Shown one piece after another: positions 32,096 through 41,341 of a DNA stretch of 64,000 bases (position 1 is its first letter; each line of letters starts with the position of its first letter). Both the position numbers and the translations under genes were made by a program. This DNA is from an uncultured Faecalicatena sp. (GTDB lineage Bacteria; Bacillota; Clostridia; Lachnospirales; Lachnospiraceae): assembly GCA_902489075.1 (NCBI GenBank), contig CABTYO010000002.1:62001-126000 (forward strand), read 5' to 3'. A model generated the notes under the pieces. That model searched no databases and was not told where the DNA came from. It saw nothing but the letters and a program-made list of their open reading frames with translations.

Positions 32096-33883
32096 ATGTA
32101 TCGTTCACACGTTTTGGTTTGCGGCGGAACAGGCTGTACTTCTTCCGGAAGCCAGAGAATTATAGAAAGACTTGAAAAAGAGATCAAAGCCCAGGGACTC
32201 GAAGAAGAAGTCGGTGTCGTAAAGACCGGATGCTTCGGACTGTGTGCACTGGGACCGATCATGATCGTATATCCGGAGGGCTCCTTCTATTCTATGGTAC
32301 AGGAGGATGATATCCCGGAGATCGTATCCGAGCATCTGTTAAAGGGAAGAGTGGTAACCCGCCTTCTTTATGATGAGACAACGAAGTCAGATAAGATTCT
32401 TCCGCTCAATGAGACCAACTTCTATAAGAAGCAGAAGAGAGTTGCACTTCGCAACTGTGGTGTCATCAACCCGGAGAATATCGATGAATACATAGGTACA
32501 GGCGGCTATGAGGCGCTTGGAATCGTCCTGACACAGAAGAAGCCGGAGGATGTCATCCAGATCCTTTTAGACAGCGGCTTAAGAGGAAGGGGCGGCGCGG
32601 GATTCCCGACCGGATTAAAGTGGAAGTTCGCGGCGGCCAACGATGCCGATCAGAAGTATGTCTGCTGTAATGCAGATGAGGGTGACCCGGGAGCATTTAT
32701 GGACCGTTCCGTACTGGAAGGTGATCCCCATGTTGTGCTGGAAGCTATGACCATCGCAGGTTATGCGATAGGTGCCTCCCAGGGATACATCTATGTACGT
32801 GCAGAGTATCCGATCGCGGTAAAGCGTCTGGAGATTGCCATCGGGCAGGCAAGAGAATACGGTCTGCTGGGCAGGAATATTTTTGATACAGGATTTGATT
32901 TCGATATTGAACTGAGACTTGGTGCAGGTGCATTTGTCTGTGGCGAGGAGACGGCTCTCATGACCTCTATCGAGGGGAACAGAGGAGAGCCAAGACCTCG
33001 TCCGCCATTCCCGGCACTCAAAGGTCTGTTCCAGAAACCGACCATTTTGAATAACGTGGAGACCTATGCGAATATCCCTCAGATCATTGTGAAAGGACCG
33101 GAGTGGTTCGCATCCATGGGTACCGAGAAGTCAAAGGGTACCAAAGTATTTGCCCTGGGCGGCAAGATCAACAACACAGGTCTCGTGGAGATTCCGATGG
33201 GAACCACACTGCGCGAGATCGTAGAGGAGATTGGCGGAGGCGTTCCGAACGGCAAGAAGTTCAAGGCAGCCCAGACAGGCGGCCCATCTGGCGGATGTAT
33301 CCCGGCAGAGCACTTTGATGTGCCGATCGATTATGACAATCTGATCGCCATCGGTTCCATGATGGGATCCGGCGGTCTGATCGTAATGGATGAAGACAAC
33401 TGTATGGTAGATATTGCCAAGTTCTTCCTGGAGTTTACCGTAGATGAATCCTGTGGCAAGTGTACACCGTGCCGTATCGGTACCAGACGTATGCTCGAGA
33501 TCCTGGATAAGATCACAAAGGGACAGGGCACCATGGAAGACCTGGATAAACTGGAAGAATTGTGTAACCATTTGAAGACTAATTCACTCTGTGCTCTTGG
33601 ACAGACGGCACCAAACCCGGTAATTTCTACGCTCAAGTACTTTAGAGATGAATATATTGCACATATCGTAGAGAAGAGATGTCCTGCAGGCGTATGCAAG
33701 GCCCTGCTTCAGTACAAGATCGATGCTGATAAATGTAAAGGATGTACCTTATGTGCAAGGACCTGTCCGGCAGATGCGATCATTGGCAGCGTAAAAGAAC
33801 CGCACATGATCAATCCGGAGAAGTGCGTGAAGTGTGGCGCCTGCATGGAAAAATGCCGTTTCGGTGCAATCTACAAAGAGTAA
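32096..33883 (+). CDS. hydB: Bifurcating [FeFe] hydrogenase subunit HydB (NuoF-like, FMN/NADH)
   Basis: 595 residues. Domain order: N-terminal [2Fe-2S] thioredoxin-like domain (CGGTGCTSSGS, TGCFGLCALGP), NuoF core with NADH/FMN loops (GLRGRGGAGFPTGLKWKFA, CNADEGDPGAFMDRS, GAGAFVCGEETALMTSIEG), a [4Fe-4S] site in ESCGKCTPCRIGTRRM plus SLCALGQTAPNP, and a C-terminal 2[4Fe-4S] domain (CKGCTLCARTCP, CVKCGACMEKCRFG). It is the flavin subunit thought to confurcate or bifurcate electrons between NADH and ferredoxin. Start ATG 32096 follows AAAGGAGGCAGAAGAAT. Confidence 0.95.
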   Translation: MYRSHVLVCGGTGCTSSGSQRIIERLEKEIKAQGLEEEVGVVKTGCFGLCALGPIMIVYPEGSFYSMVQEDDIPEIVSEHLLKGRVVTRLLYDETTKSDKILPLNETNFYKKQKRVALRNCGVINPENIDEYIGTGGYEALGIVLTQKKPEDVIQILLDSGLRGRGGAGFPTGLKWKFAAANDADQKYVCCNADEGDPGAFMDRSVLEGDPHVVLEAMTIAGYAIGASQGYIYVRAEYPIAVKRLEIAIGQAREYGLLGRNIFDTGFDFDIELRLGAGAFVCGEETALMTSIEGNRGEPRPRPPFPALKGLFQKPTILNNVETYANIPQIIVKGPEWFASMGTEKSKGTKVFALGGKINNTGLVEIPMGTTLREIVEEIGGGVPNGKKFKAAQTGGPSGGCIPAEHFDVPIDYDNLIAIGSMMGSGGLIVMDEDNCMVDIAKFFLEFTVDESCGKCTPCRIGTRRMLEILDKITKGQGTMEDLDKLEELCNHLKTNSLCALGQTAPNPVISTLKYFRDEYIAHIVEKRCPAGVCKALLQYKIDADKCKGCTLCARTCPADAIIGSVKEPHMINPEKCVKCGACMEKCRFGAIYKE

Positions 33884-33899
33884 TGGAGGATAGAAGAAT

Positions 33900-35642
33900 A
33901 TGGAGAATGTGAATATTAAAATCAATGGCTTAGATGTCTGCGCACCGGCAGGTTCTACTATCCTTGAGGCAGCACGGGGAGCTGGAATCAAGATCCCTAC
34001 ACTGTGCTTCTTGAAGGACATCAACGAGATCGGTGCCTGCCGTATGTGTATTGTAGAAGTAAAGGGAGCCAGGAACCTGGTGGCTGCATGTGTGCATCCA
34101 ATCAATGAAGGGATGGAGGTTCTGACCAATACTCCCCAGCTGATCGAGTCCAGAAAGCGTACTCTGCAGCTGATCCTTTCCAATCATGAGAAGAAGTGCC
34201 TTTCCTGTGTGAGAAGCGGTAAGTGTGAGCTGCAGGAGCTCTGCCAGGAGCTCGGCGTGGATGATGAAGATCATTTTGCAGGAGAGAGCCCGCATTTTGA
34301 TCTGGATGACAGTGCACCGCATATGATCCGTGATAATAATAAGTGTATCCTGTGCCGCCGCTGTTCTGCAGTGTGCGAGAAGGTGCAGTCGGTCGGCGTT
34401 ATCGGACCGAATAACCGGGGATTTGCGACATTTATCGGATCTGCGTTTGATATGGGGCTGGCAGATACAAGCTGTGTTTACTGTGGACAGTGTATTGCTG
34501 CGTGTCCGACAGGTGCATTATATGAGAAGGATTTTGTGGATGATGTCCTGGCTGCAATCGCGGACCCGGCGAAGCATGTTGTTGTACAGCCTGCACCGTC
34601 TGTAAGAGCCGCATTGGGCGAGGAATTTGGCTATCCGATGGGAACCGATGTGGAAGGCAGGATGGCAGCTGCACTGCGCAGGATCGGGTTTGATAAGGTA
34701 TTTGATACCGATTTCAGTGCCGATCTGACGATTATGGAAGAGGCGAATGAGTTCCTCGGACGTGTGCTGAATGGCGGAGTACTGCCGATGATGACCTCCT
34801 GTTCACCAGGATGGATCAAATACTGCGAGCACTATTATCCGGACCTGATCGACCATCTGTCCAGCTGCAAGTCACCTCAGCAGATGTTTGGTGCAATTAC
34901 CAAGACATACTACGCAGAGAAGATGGGGATTGACCCGAAGGATATCGTCTGCGTCAGTGTTATGCCATGTACGGCGAAGAAGTTCGAGATCGGACGTGAT
35001 GACCAGAATGCAGCAGGCGTGCCGGATGTGGATATTTCCATCACCACAAGAGAGCTTGCACGTCTGATTAAGAAAGTAGGAATTGACTTTAGAAGCCTGC
35101 CGGATGAAGGCTTTGACGATCCTCTGGGAGAGTCCACGGGAGCTGGCGTCATCTTCGGAGCGACAGGCGGTGTTATGGAGGCAGCGCTTCGTACCGCAGT
35201 GGAGAAGCTGACAGGAGAAGAACTGGCAAGCGTAGAGTTTACAGAGGTACGTGGTACAGAAGGGATTAAGGAAGCGACTTACCATGTGGCAGACATGGAT
35301 GTCAAGGTAGCGGTAGCTTCCGGCTTATCCAATGCCAGAGTTCTGATGGATAAAGTCCGTGCAGGAGAGGCTGATTATCACTTTATCGAGATCATGTGCT
35401 GTCCGGGCGGATGTGTCAATGGAGGCGGACAGCCGCAGGTACATGCCGATGTGCGCAACTTCCAGGATGTGCGTGCGATCCGTGCAAAGGTACTGTATGA
35501 CAATGACGCTGCAAAGACGCTGCGTAAGTCACATGACAACCCGTCAATCAAGAAGTTATATGAGGAGTATTTAGGAGAGCCGGGAAGTGAGAAGGCACAC
35601 CACATCTTACATACAAGTTATGTGAAACGCAGTATCAATTAA
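33900..35642 (+). CDS. hydA: [FeFe] hydrogenase catalytic subunit HydA, group A trimeric type
   Basis: 580 residues. In order: [2Fe-2S] domain (TLCFLKDINEIGACRMC), His/Cys [4Fe-4S] domain (HEKKCLSCVRSGKCELQ), 2[4Fe-4S] domain (CILCRRCSAVCEK, CVYCGQCIAACPTGA), then the H-cluster domain with L1 TSCSPGWIKYCEHYYP, L2 MPCTAKKFE and L3 EIMCCPGGCVNGGGQP, and the conserved GATGGVMEAALRT. This is the H2-producing/oxidising subunit of a cytoplasmic NADH- and ferredoxin-linked complex with HydB and HydC. ATG 33900 is 17 bases after hydB. Maturases HydE/F/G are not in the window. Confidence 0.96.
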   Translation: MENVNIKINGLDVCAPAGSTILEAARGAGIKIPTLCFLKDINEIGACRMCIVEVKGARNLVAACVHPINEGMEVLTNTPQLIESRKRTLQLILSNHEKKCLSCVRSGKCELQELCQELGVDDEDHFAGESPHFDLDDSAPHMIRDNNKCILCRRCSAVCEKVQSVGVIGPNNRGFATFIGSAFDMGLADTSCVYCGQCIAACPTGALYEKDFVDDVLAAIADPAKHVVVQPAPSVRAALGEEFGYPMGTDVEGRMAAALRRIGFDKVFDTDFSADLTIMEEANEFLGRVLNGGVLPMMTSCSPGWIKYCEHYYPDLIDHLSSCKSPQQMFGAITKTYYAEKMGIDPKDIVCVSVMPCTAKKFEIGRDDQNAAGVPDVDISITTRELARLIKKVGIDFRSLPDEGFDDPLGESTGAGVIFGATGGVMEAALRTAVEKLTGEELASVEFTEVRGTEGIKEATYHVADMDVKVAVASGLSNARVLMDKVRAGEADYHFIEIMCCPGGCVNGGGQPQVHADVRNFQDVRAIRAKVLYDNDAAKTLRKSHDNPSIKKLYEEYLGEPGSEKAHHILHTSYVKRSIN

Positions 35643-35667
35643 GTCTTATAATCATCGTTTTAGCGGG

Positions 35668-35700
35668 CCGCCTGTTCATACAACCGAACAGGCGGTTCTT
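35668..35700 (+). terminator. Intrinsic terminator after hydA
   Basis: CCGCCTGTTC and GAACAGGCGG form a perfect 10-base stem with an eight-base loop, followed by TTCTTTGTG. It ends the hydABC transcript before the lipoprotein gene. Confidence 0.8.
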
Positions 35701-35737
35701 TGTGGGATCATAAAATACAGGGCGGGAGGTTTTAAAT

Positions 35738-36844
35738 ATGAGGAAAAGGTTATTGTGTATGCTGCTTTGCGGGACGGTGGTATTGGGAATGTGCCTGTCC
35801 GGATGCAGCGGGAAGAAAAAGGAAGACCCGAAAGAAACAGTGAAGAAGACGGTACTGGCATCATTAAAGCTGAAGGCAGAGGATTTTACGGAGCTTCTGG
35901 AGGACGGAATCGCTGAGACGGATGCGAACAATGGTTTTGCACTTTCGCTTCCGGGGGAGGCTAAGGAAGAGTATCTGTACTTCCTGAGCACGGCGTATTC
36001 GAAGGTGAAGATGGAGATATCCTCGATAGATGAAAAAGAGGACGGTTACATTGTCAGAGTCGGATTCGACCCGCTGAATGTTGCACTGTCCCTGCAGGGC
36101 ACAGAAGATGCCTATATGGAGTCAATGACAAGCACGGACCAGGTTCAGGCAATATCCGGACTGCTCACCCAGGGAAAAAAGGCATTGAAAGAGGATGCCG
36201 TCTATGACGACAGGGCAGTGGTTGATTTTACGGTGAAGAAGAAAGAAAGCTCCTATACGGTATCCAAAGAAGACGTGCAGAAAGTCAAAGAAGCAGCTCT
36301 GACAGAGTATATGCAGCCCTATGAACTGGTCAATGGAGTGCTGGATATACAGGATTACATTACTGCTTATCTGGATGCGGCCTTCAAGGGGGAATTCGAG
36401 GAGTTTATGATACATACAGGCATGACACAGGAAGAGGCGCAGGAGTGGTATGAGGGTGGCGGTATTTTCGATGCCCCGGAAGATATGTCAGAGGCATACA
36501 GGGACCGTTTTGCGGCGGCGTGCAAGGGCATACTGAAACAATGTAAATATTCTGTCGGTGTACCACAGAAGCAGCCTGGCAAATTAGTAGAGTATGCCGT
36601 GGATGTGACGGTCACGCCGAATTTAGGCTTTATGAATGCCTGGGAGGAGTTCCAGAACGGCGCCTATCCGGACATTGATTCGGCAAGTGCCGCGTTTGTG
36701 GAAGCAATGGAAAAATACGCTGCCGCATCCGCTTTTGATGAGGAGGAAGTAGTGGGAGTGGAACTGAATATGGCATCATTTGTAAGTGAAAAGAGGTCGG
36801 ATGTCGATATGTTGATCGAAGAGATCTGCCCGCTGCCGCATTAA
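35738..36844 (+). CDS. Putative lipoprotein, DUF5105-like
   Basis: 368 residues with signal peptide MRKRLLCMLLCGTVVLG and lipobox CLSGC (Cys about 23), so it should be an extracytoplasmic lipoprotein. The mature part is acidic, mostly helical, with two similar halves (KETVKKTVLASLKLKAEDF; VLDIQDYITAYLDAAFKGEF), a pattern of clostridial DUF5105-type lipoproteins with no known function. ATG 35738 follows GGGCGGGAGGTTTTAAAT. It lies between hydA and the sensory hydrogenase gene but has its own terminator-separated position; a link to hydrogen metabolism is not evident. Confidence 0.75.
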   Translation: MRKRLLCMLLCGTVVLGMCLSGCSGKKKEDPKETVKKTVLASLKLKAEDFTELLEDGIAETDANNGFALSLPGEAKEEYLYFLSTAYSKVKMEISSIDEKEDGYIVRVGFDPLNVALSLQGTEDAYMESMTSTDQVQAISGLLTQGKKALKEDAVYDDRAVVDFTVKKKESSYTVSKEDVQKVKEAALTEYMQPYELVNGVLDIQDYITAYLDAAFKGEFEEFMIHTGMTQEEAQEWYEGGGIFDAPEDMSEAYRDRFAAACKGILKQCKYSVGVPQKQPGKLVEYAVDVTVTPNLGFMNAWEEFQNGAYPDIDSASAAFVEAMEKYAAASAFDEEEVVGVELNMASFVSEKRSDVDMLIEEICPLPH

Positions 36845-36869
36845 AGAATAACAGGAGGAAGAGAAACGC

Positions 36870-38582
36870 ATGAGAGTAATTGATTTTAAGGATGCCAAGT
36901 GCCGGCACTGTTATAAATGTGTGCGCTACTGTATGGTGAAGGCAATTTCGGTTCAGAACGAACAGGCACATATCCTCAAAGACCACTGTATTAACTGTGG
37001 GCGGTGCATGGAGATCTGTCCGCAGAATGCCAAGACATTTGCCAGTGATATGGATCGGGTAAAAGCTTACCTTAAGCAGGGATTCCGGACCATTATTTCC
37101 ATTGCACCATCCTATCTTGGTGTGCTGGAATTCGATCGTCCGGGGCAGGTGGTGGATGCCCTGTTAAAGCTCGGATTTGCAGAGGTCAGGGAGACAGCGG
37201 AGGGCGCGGCTATGGTGACGAATGAATACAAGAGGATCATCCGCGAGAACCAGATGCCGAACATCATCACGACCTGCTGTCCGAGCGTGAACGATCTGGT
37301 GGAAAAGTATTATCCGGAGTGTGTGGATCTGATGGCCCCGGTGGTTTCACCTATGGTAGCCCACGGAAGGTATATCAAGAAGCTGTACGGGGATGATGTG
37401 AAGGTCGTATTCTTAGGGCCCTGTATTGCCAAGAAACAGGAGGCAATCGGGGATGAGCGGGTGTTTGGGGCGATTGATGCGATCCTGACATTCGAGGAGC
37501 TCGCCATCTGGCTGGAGGAAGCCGGGATCAATATCCATGACTGCGGGGAACAGCCTATGGGCAATCCGGACCCTCAGGTCAACCGTCTGTATCCGATCAG
37601 CGGCGGCGTTGTCCAGTCCGTAATCGCAGAGGAGGAGGCAGATCACTACCATAAAGTCTATGTGGACGGTCTTGCCAACTGTATGGAGATGCTGGAGTGT
37701 TTAAAACGCGGCGAACTGGACCACTGTTTTATCGAGGCCAATGTCTGTGAGGGCGGCTGTACGAAAGGTCCCGCATCGGCACGGTGGAACACTTCCTATG
37801 TGAAGGCGAAGGTCAAGATTGAAAATGAAGTCTCCCATAAAGCGGCCAGGAACCTGCCGGATATGAGCGTGGAGGAGCTGTATAAGAAGTTCCGGGATAA
37901 CCGTCTGTCTGATGCAGTCCCGACAGAAGAAGAGATCCGGGAGATCTTGAAGTCTACGGGAAAATATTCTGTGGAGGATGAATTAAACTGCGGCGCCTGC
38001 GGCTATGCCACCTGCCGTGACAAAGCAATCGCGGTCTACCAGAATAAGGCTGAGCTGTCCATGTGTATGCCATATGCGCTGACACAGGCTGAATCCATGT
38101 CCAATGTGGTGATGGATGTGACACCGAATATGATCTTTATCATTGACAGCAGCCTAAAGATCAGGGAATGCAATAAAAAGGCGCAGGATCTGCTCGGAGT
38201 GGGGCGCGAAGAGGCGGTACAGAGATATATTTTCGAATTTATCGAGGCAGAAGATATTGAGGAAACGCTTCGGACAAAAGAGCCTGTGATCCACAAGAAG
38301 ATCCAGCTGGAGCATGGGAAAATCACGGCGGAGGAGACCATCGTATACATTGAAAATCTGGATTCCGTGCTGGTGACATTCCAGGATATTACCAGGGAAG
38401 AGAAGATCAAGGAGCAGCATTACAACCTGAAGGTTGAGACCGTAGAGATGGCCCAGAAAGTCATTGAAAAGCAGATGATGGTAGCCCAGGAGATCGCAGG
38501 GCTTCTGGGAGAGACGACTGCGGAGACGAAGGTGACCCTGACGAAGCTGAGAGACTCTATCCTCAATGAGGGGGAGGAATGA
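36870..38582 (+). CDS. hydS: Sensory [FeFe] hydrogenase with PAS domain (HydS-like)
   Basis: 570 residues. Two N-terminal [4Fe-4S] motifs (CRHCYKCVRYCM, CINCGRCMEICP), a hydrogenase core with L1 TTCCPSVNDLVEKYYP, L2 GPCIAKKQE and L3 EANVCEGGCTKGP, a [4Fe-4S] domain NCGACGYATCRDKAIAVYQ near residue 375, a PAS domain (about 415-520; NMIFIIDSSLKIRECNKKA) and a C-terminal helical tail. The L3 loop differs from catalytic enzymes. Known group C proteins of this plan are thought to sense H2. The PP2C phosphatase gene follows immediately, suggesting signal output through it. Start ATG 36870 follows AACAGGAGGAAGAGAAACGC. Confidence 0.9.
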   Translation: MRVIDFKDAKCRHCYKCVRYCMVKAISVQNEQAHILKDHCINCGRCMEICPQNAKTFASDMDRVKAYLKQGFRTIISIAPSYLGVLEFDRPGQVVDALLKLGFAEVRETAEGAAMVTNEYKRIIRENQMPNIITTCCPSVNDLVEKYYPECVDLMAPVVSPMVAHGRYIKKLYGDDVKVVFLGPCIAKKQEAIGDERVFGAIDAILTFEELAIWLEEAGINIHDCGEQPMGNPDPQVNRLYPISGGVVQSVIAEEEADHYHKVYVDGLANCMEMLECLKRGELDHCFIEANVCEGGCTKGPASARWNTSYVKAKVKIENEVSHKAARNLPDMSVEELYKKFRDNRLSDAVPTEEEIREILKSTGKYSVEDELNCGACGYATCRDKAIAVYQNKAELSMCMPYALTQAESMSNVVMDVTPNMIFIIDSSLKIRECNKKAQDLLGVGREEAVQRYIFEFIEAEDIEETLRTKEPVIHKKIQLEHGKITAEETIVYIENLDSVLVTFQDITREEKIKEQHYNLKVETVEMAQKVIEKQMMVAQEIAGLLGETTAETKVTLTKLRDSILNEGEE

Positions 38583-38583
38583 T

Positions 38584-39759
38584 ATGAGTGTTAGTATTGA
38601 TGTGGCATGGAAAAGCCTGAATAAGCATCATGAGGAATTGTGCGGAGACAAGGTGGAGATCTTAAAGACGGAGGATTCGGATATTGTGATCCTTGCCGAC
38701 GGGATGGGCAGCGGCGTCAAGGCCAATATCCTGGCGACGCTGACCTCGAAGATCCTCGGGACAATGCTGCACGAGGGGGCTGACATCGAGTCCTGCGTGG
38801 AGACCATCGCCAAGACACTTCCCATCTGCCAGGTGCGGAAGGTGGCTTACGCAACCTTCAGCATCTTACAGATTTTTCATAACGGGGATGCCTATCTGGT
38901 GGAGTTCGATAATCCCGACTGTGTCTTTATCCGGGATAAAAAGATCGTGAAATATCCTTATGAGGAGCGGATCATCGAGGGAAAGAAAATCCATGAGTAC
39001 CGCTTCAAGGTGCAGCAGAATGACTGTTTCGTCCTGATGAGTGACGGCGTGATCTATGCGGGTGCGGGAGAAATTTTAAATCTTCAGGGGTGGACATGGG
39101 ACAGTATGGCGGAGTATACTCTTCAATGTACGAAAAAAACGCTGTCTGCCTCCCGACTTGCGGCGCTGTTGAGCCAGGCCTGTGATGATCTGTATATTCA
39201 GAAGCCGGGCGATGACACAACCGTGGCGGTGGCAAGGGTGATCGAGCGCAGAGTGGTCAATATTTTCACCGGCCCGCCGAAGAGCAAAGAGGATGACGAG
39301 AAGCTGATGCATGAGTTCATGCATATGGAAGGAAAGAAGGTCGTATCCGGCGGGACCAGTGCCAATATCGCGGCCCGTGTGCTGCATAAGGAGATCGTGA
39401 CGAAGGTCGACCGGAACAATCCGGATGTCCCGCCGATGGCAGTGATCGATGGGCTGGATCTGGTGACAGAGGGCGTGCTGACGATCGGCAGGTCATTAAA
39501 GCTGCTGAAAAGATATGTCAACGATGAGTTCGATGTGGAATTCTTTGATGAGCTGGATGCCAACAATGGCGCATCGAAGCTTGCGAAAATGCTGATCGAA
39601 GAATGCACGGAACTGAATCTGTTCGTCGGGACAGCGGTCAATGAGGTCCATCAGAATTCGGAACTGGGCTTTGACCTGAGCGTGAGGATGAATCTGATCG
39701 AACAGCTGATCCACACCGCAGAGCAGATGGGCAAAAAGGTAGAGGTAAAATATTATTAA
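38584..39759 (+). CDS. PP2C/SpoIIE-type serine phosphatase with C-terminal domain, HydS partner
   Basis: 391 residues. PPM-family motifs: ILADGMGSGVKANILA (residues 36-51), FVLMSDGVIYAGAG and KPGDDTTVAVARV. From about residue 220 a further domain of unknown function follows (IFTGPPKSKEDDEKLMHEF, VSGGTSANIAARVLHKE, DGLDLVTEGVLTIGR). ATG 38584 one base after the hydS stop, with GGGGGAGGAATGAT before it; the frame reaches 38566. It probably dephosphorylates a Ser/Thr-phosphorylated regulator in response to the hydrogenase sensor, perhaps opposing the HATPases of the locus. Confidence 0.88.
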   Translation: MSVSIDVAWKSLNKHHEELCGDKVEILKTEDSDIVILADGMGSGVKANILATLTSKILGTMLHEGADIESCVETIAKTLPICQVRKVAYATFSILQIFHNGDAYLVEFDNPDCVFIRDKKIVKYPYEERIIEGKKIHEYRFKVQQNDCFVLMSDGVIYAGAGEILNLQGWTWDSMAEYTLQCTKKTLSASRLAALLSQACDDLYIQKPGDDTTVAVARVIERRVVNIFTGPPKSKEDDEKLMHEFMHMEGKKVVSGGTSANIAARVLHKEIVTKVDRNNPDVPPMAVIDGLDLVTEGVLTIGRSLKLLKRYVNDEFDVEFFDELDANNGASKLAKMLIEECTELNLFVGTAVNEVHQNSELGFDLSVRMNLIEQLIHTAEQMGKKVEVKYY

Positions 39760-39847
39760 AAAATGCAGTATGAAGCCGGAGAAGCAGGAATCCACCGTCT
39801 TAATGTAAACGGTGGCAGCTCAGGCTGAGACAATCCGGGAGGTTTTC

Positions 39848-41284
39848 ATGAGACACTTAAGAAAATGGAAATGGCTGAAAATCAGATATCTTTTGCTGGT
39901 GGTCTTGATTTTTGTATTATATGTGATAGCCGGGATTATCATATCTTACATCCGGCATCCGCATGTCAGCAGCGAATATCAGCAGTCTTTCCGGGCAGAG
40001 GACTGCTACTCGGATAACATTTCTGTGGACCGGGCCTGCGTGATCGAGGAGAATGTGGATGCCCTGGAGCAGAGACTTAAGATGATCAGCCAGGCGAAGG
40101 AGAGAATCATTTTATCCACCTTTGATTTTCATGCGGATCACAGCGGAAAAGATGCGATCGCGGCTCTAATTGATGCCTCCAAAAGGGGAGTGCGTGTGCA
40201 GATTCTGGTGGATGGATTCTCTGCCTTGCAGCAGATGGATGGGAACGACTACTTTTATGCACTGTCTTCCATGGAAAATGTGGAGATCAAGATCTATAAC
40301 CGTCTGAATCTGCTGCTTCCGTGGAAAAGTATGGGCCGGCTGCACGATAAATATCTGATCGTGGATGACGGCCTGTACCTGCTCGGCGGGCGGAACACCT
40401 ATGATTATTTTCTTGGGGATAACGGATATAAGAATTATGACCGGGACGTGCTTGTCTACAGCACAAAGCCGGAAAGTAAAGAGAGCTCCATCCATCAGCT
40501 GGAGAATTATTTCGAGTCAGTCTGGAATCTGGATGTATGCAAAACATTTGGAAAAAAGGCGGGCATGGCAGAAAAGAAGGATGTCGTGCAGGCGAGAGAA
40601 GAACTGGAAGACCGCTTTGAGAAACTTATAAAAGAGCAGCCAGAGATCAGGGAGAAGCCTGACTATGTGGAGATGACATACGAGGTCAATAAAATTACTC
40701 TGTTAAGCAATCCTACACACGTGTACGCGAAAGAGCCGACACTTTTCTATTCACTGGCAGAGCTGATGAAAAGTGCAAAGAAAGAAGTCGCGGTGCATAC
40801 GCCCTACATCATCTGCAATGACTGGATGTATGATTCCTTTCAAAAGGTCTGTGAGGATGGGAAGAAGGTTCTTCTGATGACCAATTCCGTGGCAAATAAC
40901 GGGAATCCATTTGGCGCATCGGATTATCAGAAGAACAAAGGAAAACTTCTAAGGACTGGGCTTGAGATCCATGAATATGAGGGCGGAGTGTCTTACCATG
41001 GTAAAAGTATCACGATTGACGATGAACTGGCGATTGTAGGTTCCTTTAATATGGATATGAGAAGCGCTTATCTGGATACCGAACTGATGCTTGTGGTGGA
41101 CAGCAAAGACGTGGCACGCCAGCTCAGAGGCTATATGGAAAGCTACGAAAAAGACTCCGTGCAGGCACTGCCGGATGGAAGCTACCACGTGCCCGATGGG
41201 GTGAAGAGACAGAAGATCAGTAAGAAGAGAGAACAGAGGGTGAAACTGCTCATGGGGCTGAACTGGTTTCGGTTTCTGATGTAG
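39848..41284 (+). CDS. Phospholipase D-family protein, cardiolipin-synthase-like
   Basis: 478 residues. N-terminal membrane helix (YLLLVVLIFVLYVIAGIIISYI, residues about 14-35) then two PLD repeats with HKD motifs: HDKYLIVDDGLYLLGGRN and HGKSITIDDELAIVGSFNMDMRS. Likely acts at the membrane on phospholipid head groups. Cardiolipin synthases normally have two N-terminal helices and HxK in HRK; the single helix and divergence leave the exact substrate open. The frame extends to 39812, but ATG 39848 follows CCGGGAGGTTTTC. Confidence 0.82.
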   Translation: MRHLRKWKWLKIRYLLLVVLIFVLYVIAGIIISYIRHPHVSSEYQQSFRAEDCYSDNISVDRACVIEENVDALEQRLKMISQAKERIILSTFDFHADHSGKDAIAALIDASKRGVRVQILVDGFSALQQMDGNDYFYALSSMENVEIKIYNRLNLLLPWKSMGRLHDKYLIVDDGLYLLGGRNTYDYFLGDNGYKNYDRDVLVYSTKPESKESSIHQLENYFESVWNLDVCKTFGKKAGMAEKKDVVQAREELEDRFEKLIKEQPEIREKPDYVEMTYEVNKITLLSNPTHVYAKEPTLFYSLAELMKSAKKEVAVHTPYIICNDWMYDSFQKVCEDGKKVLLMTNSVANNGNPFGASDYQKNKGKLLRTGLEIHEYEGGVSYHGKSITIDDELAIVGSFNMDMRSAYLDTELMLVVDSKDVARQLRGYMESYEKDSVQALPDGSYHVPDGVKRQKISKKREQRVKLLMGLNWFRFLM

Positions 41285-41295
41285 GGAAAGCTATA

Positions 41296-41333
41296 GGGGC
41301 AGGGAAAGTGTGTTTCACATCTTTCTCTGCCCC
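41296..41333. terminator. Bidirectional terminator between converging genes
   Basis: GGGGCAGGGAAAG and CTTTCTCTGCCCC form a 13-pair stem with one G-T pair and a 12-base loop, in the 57-base gap between the PLD stop and the minus-strand permease stop. Confidence 0.75.
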
Positions 41334-41341
41334 ATTCTGAT

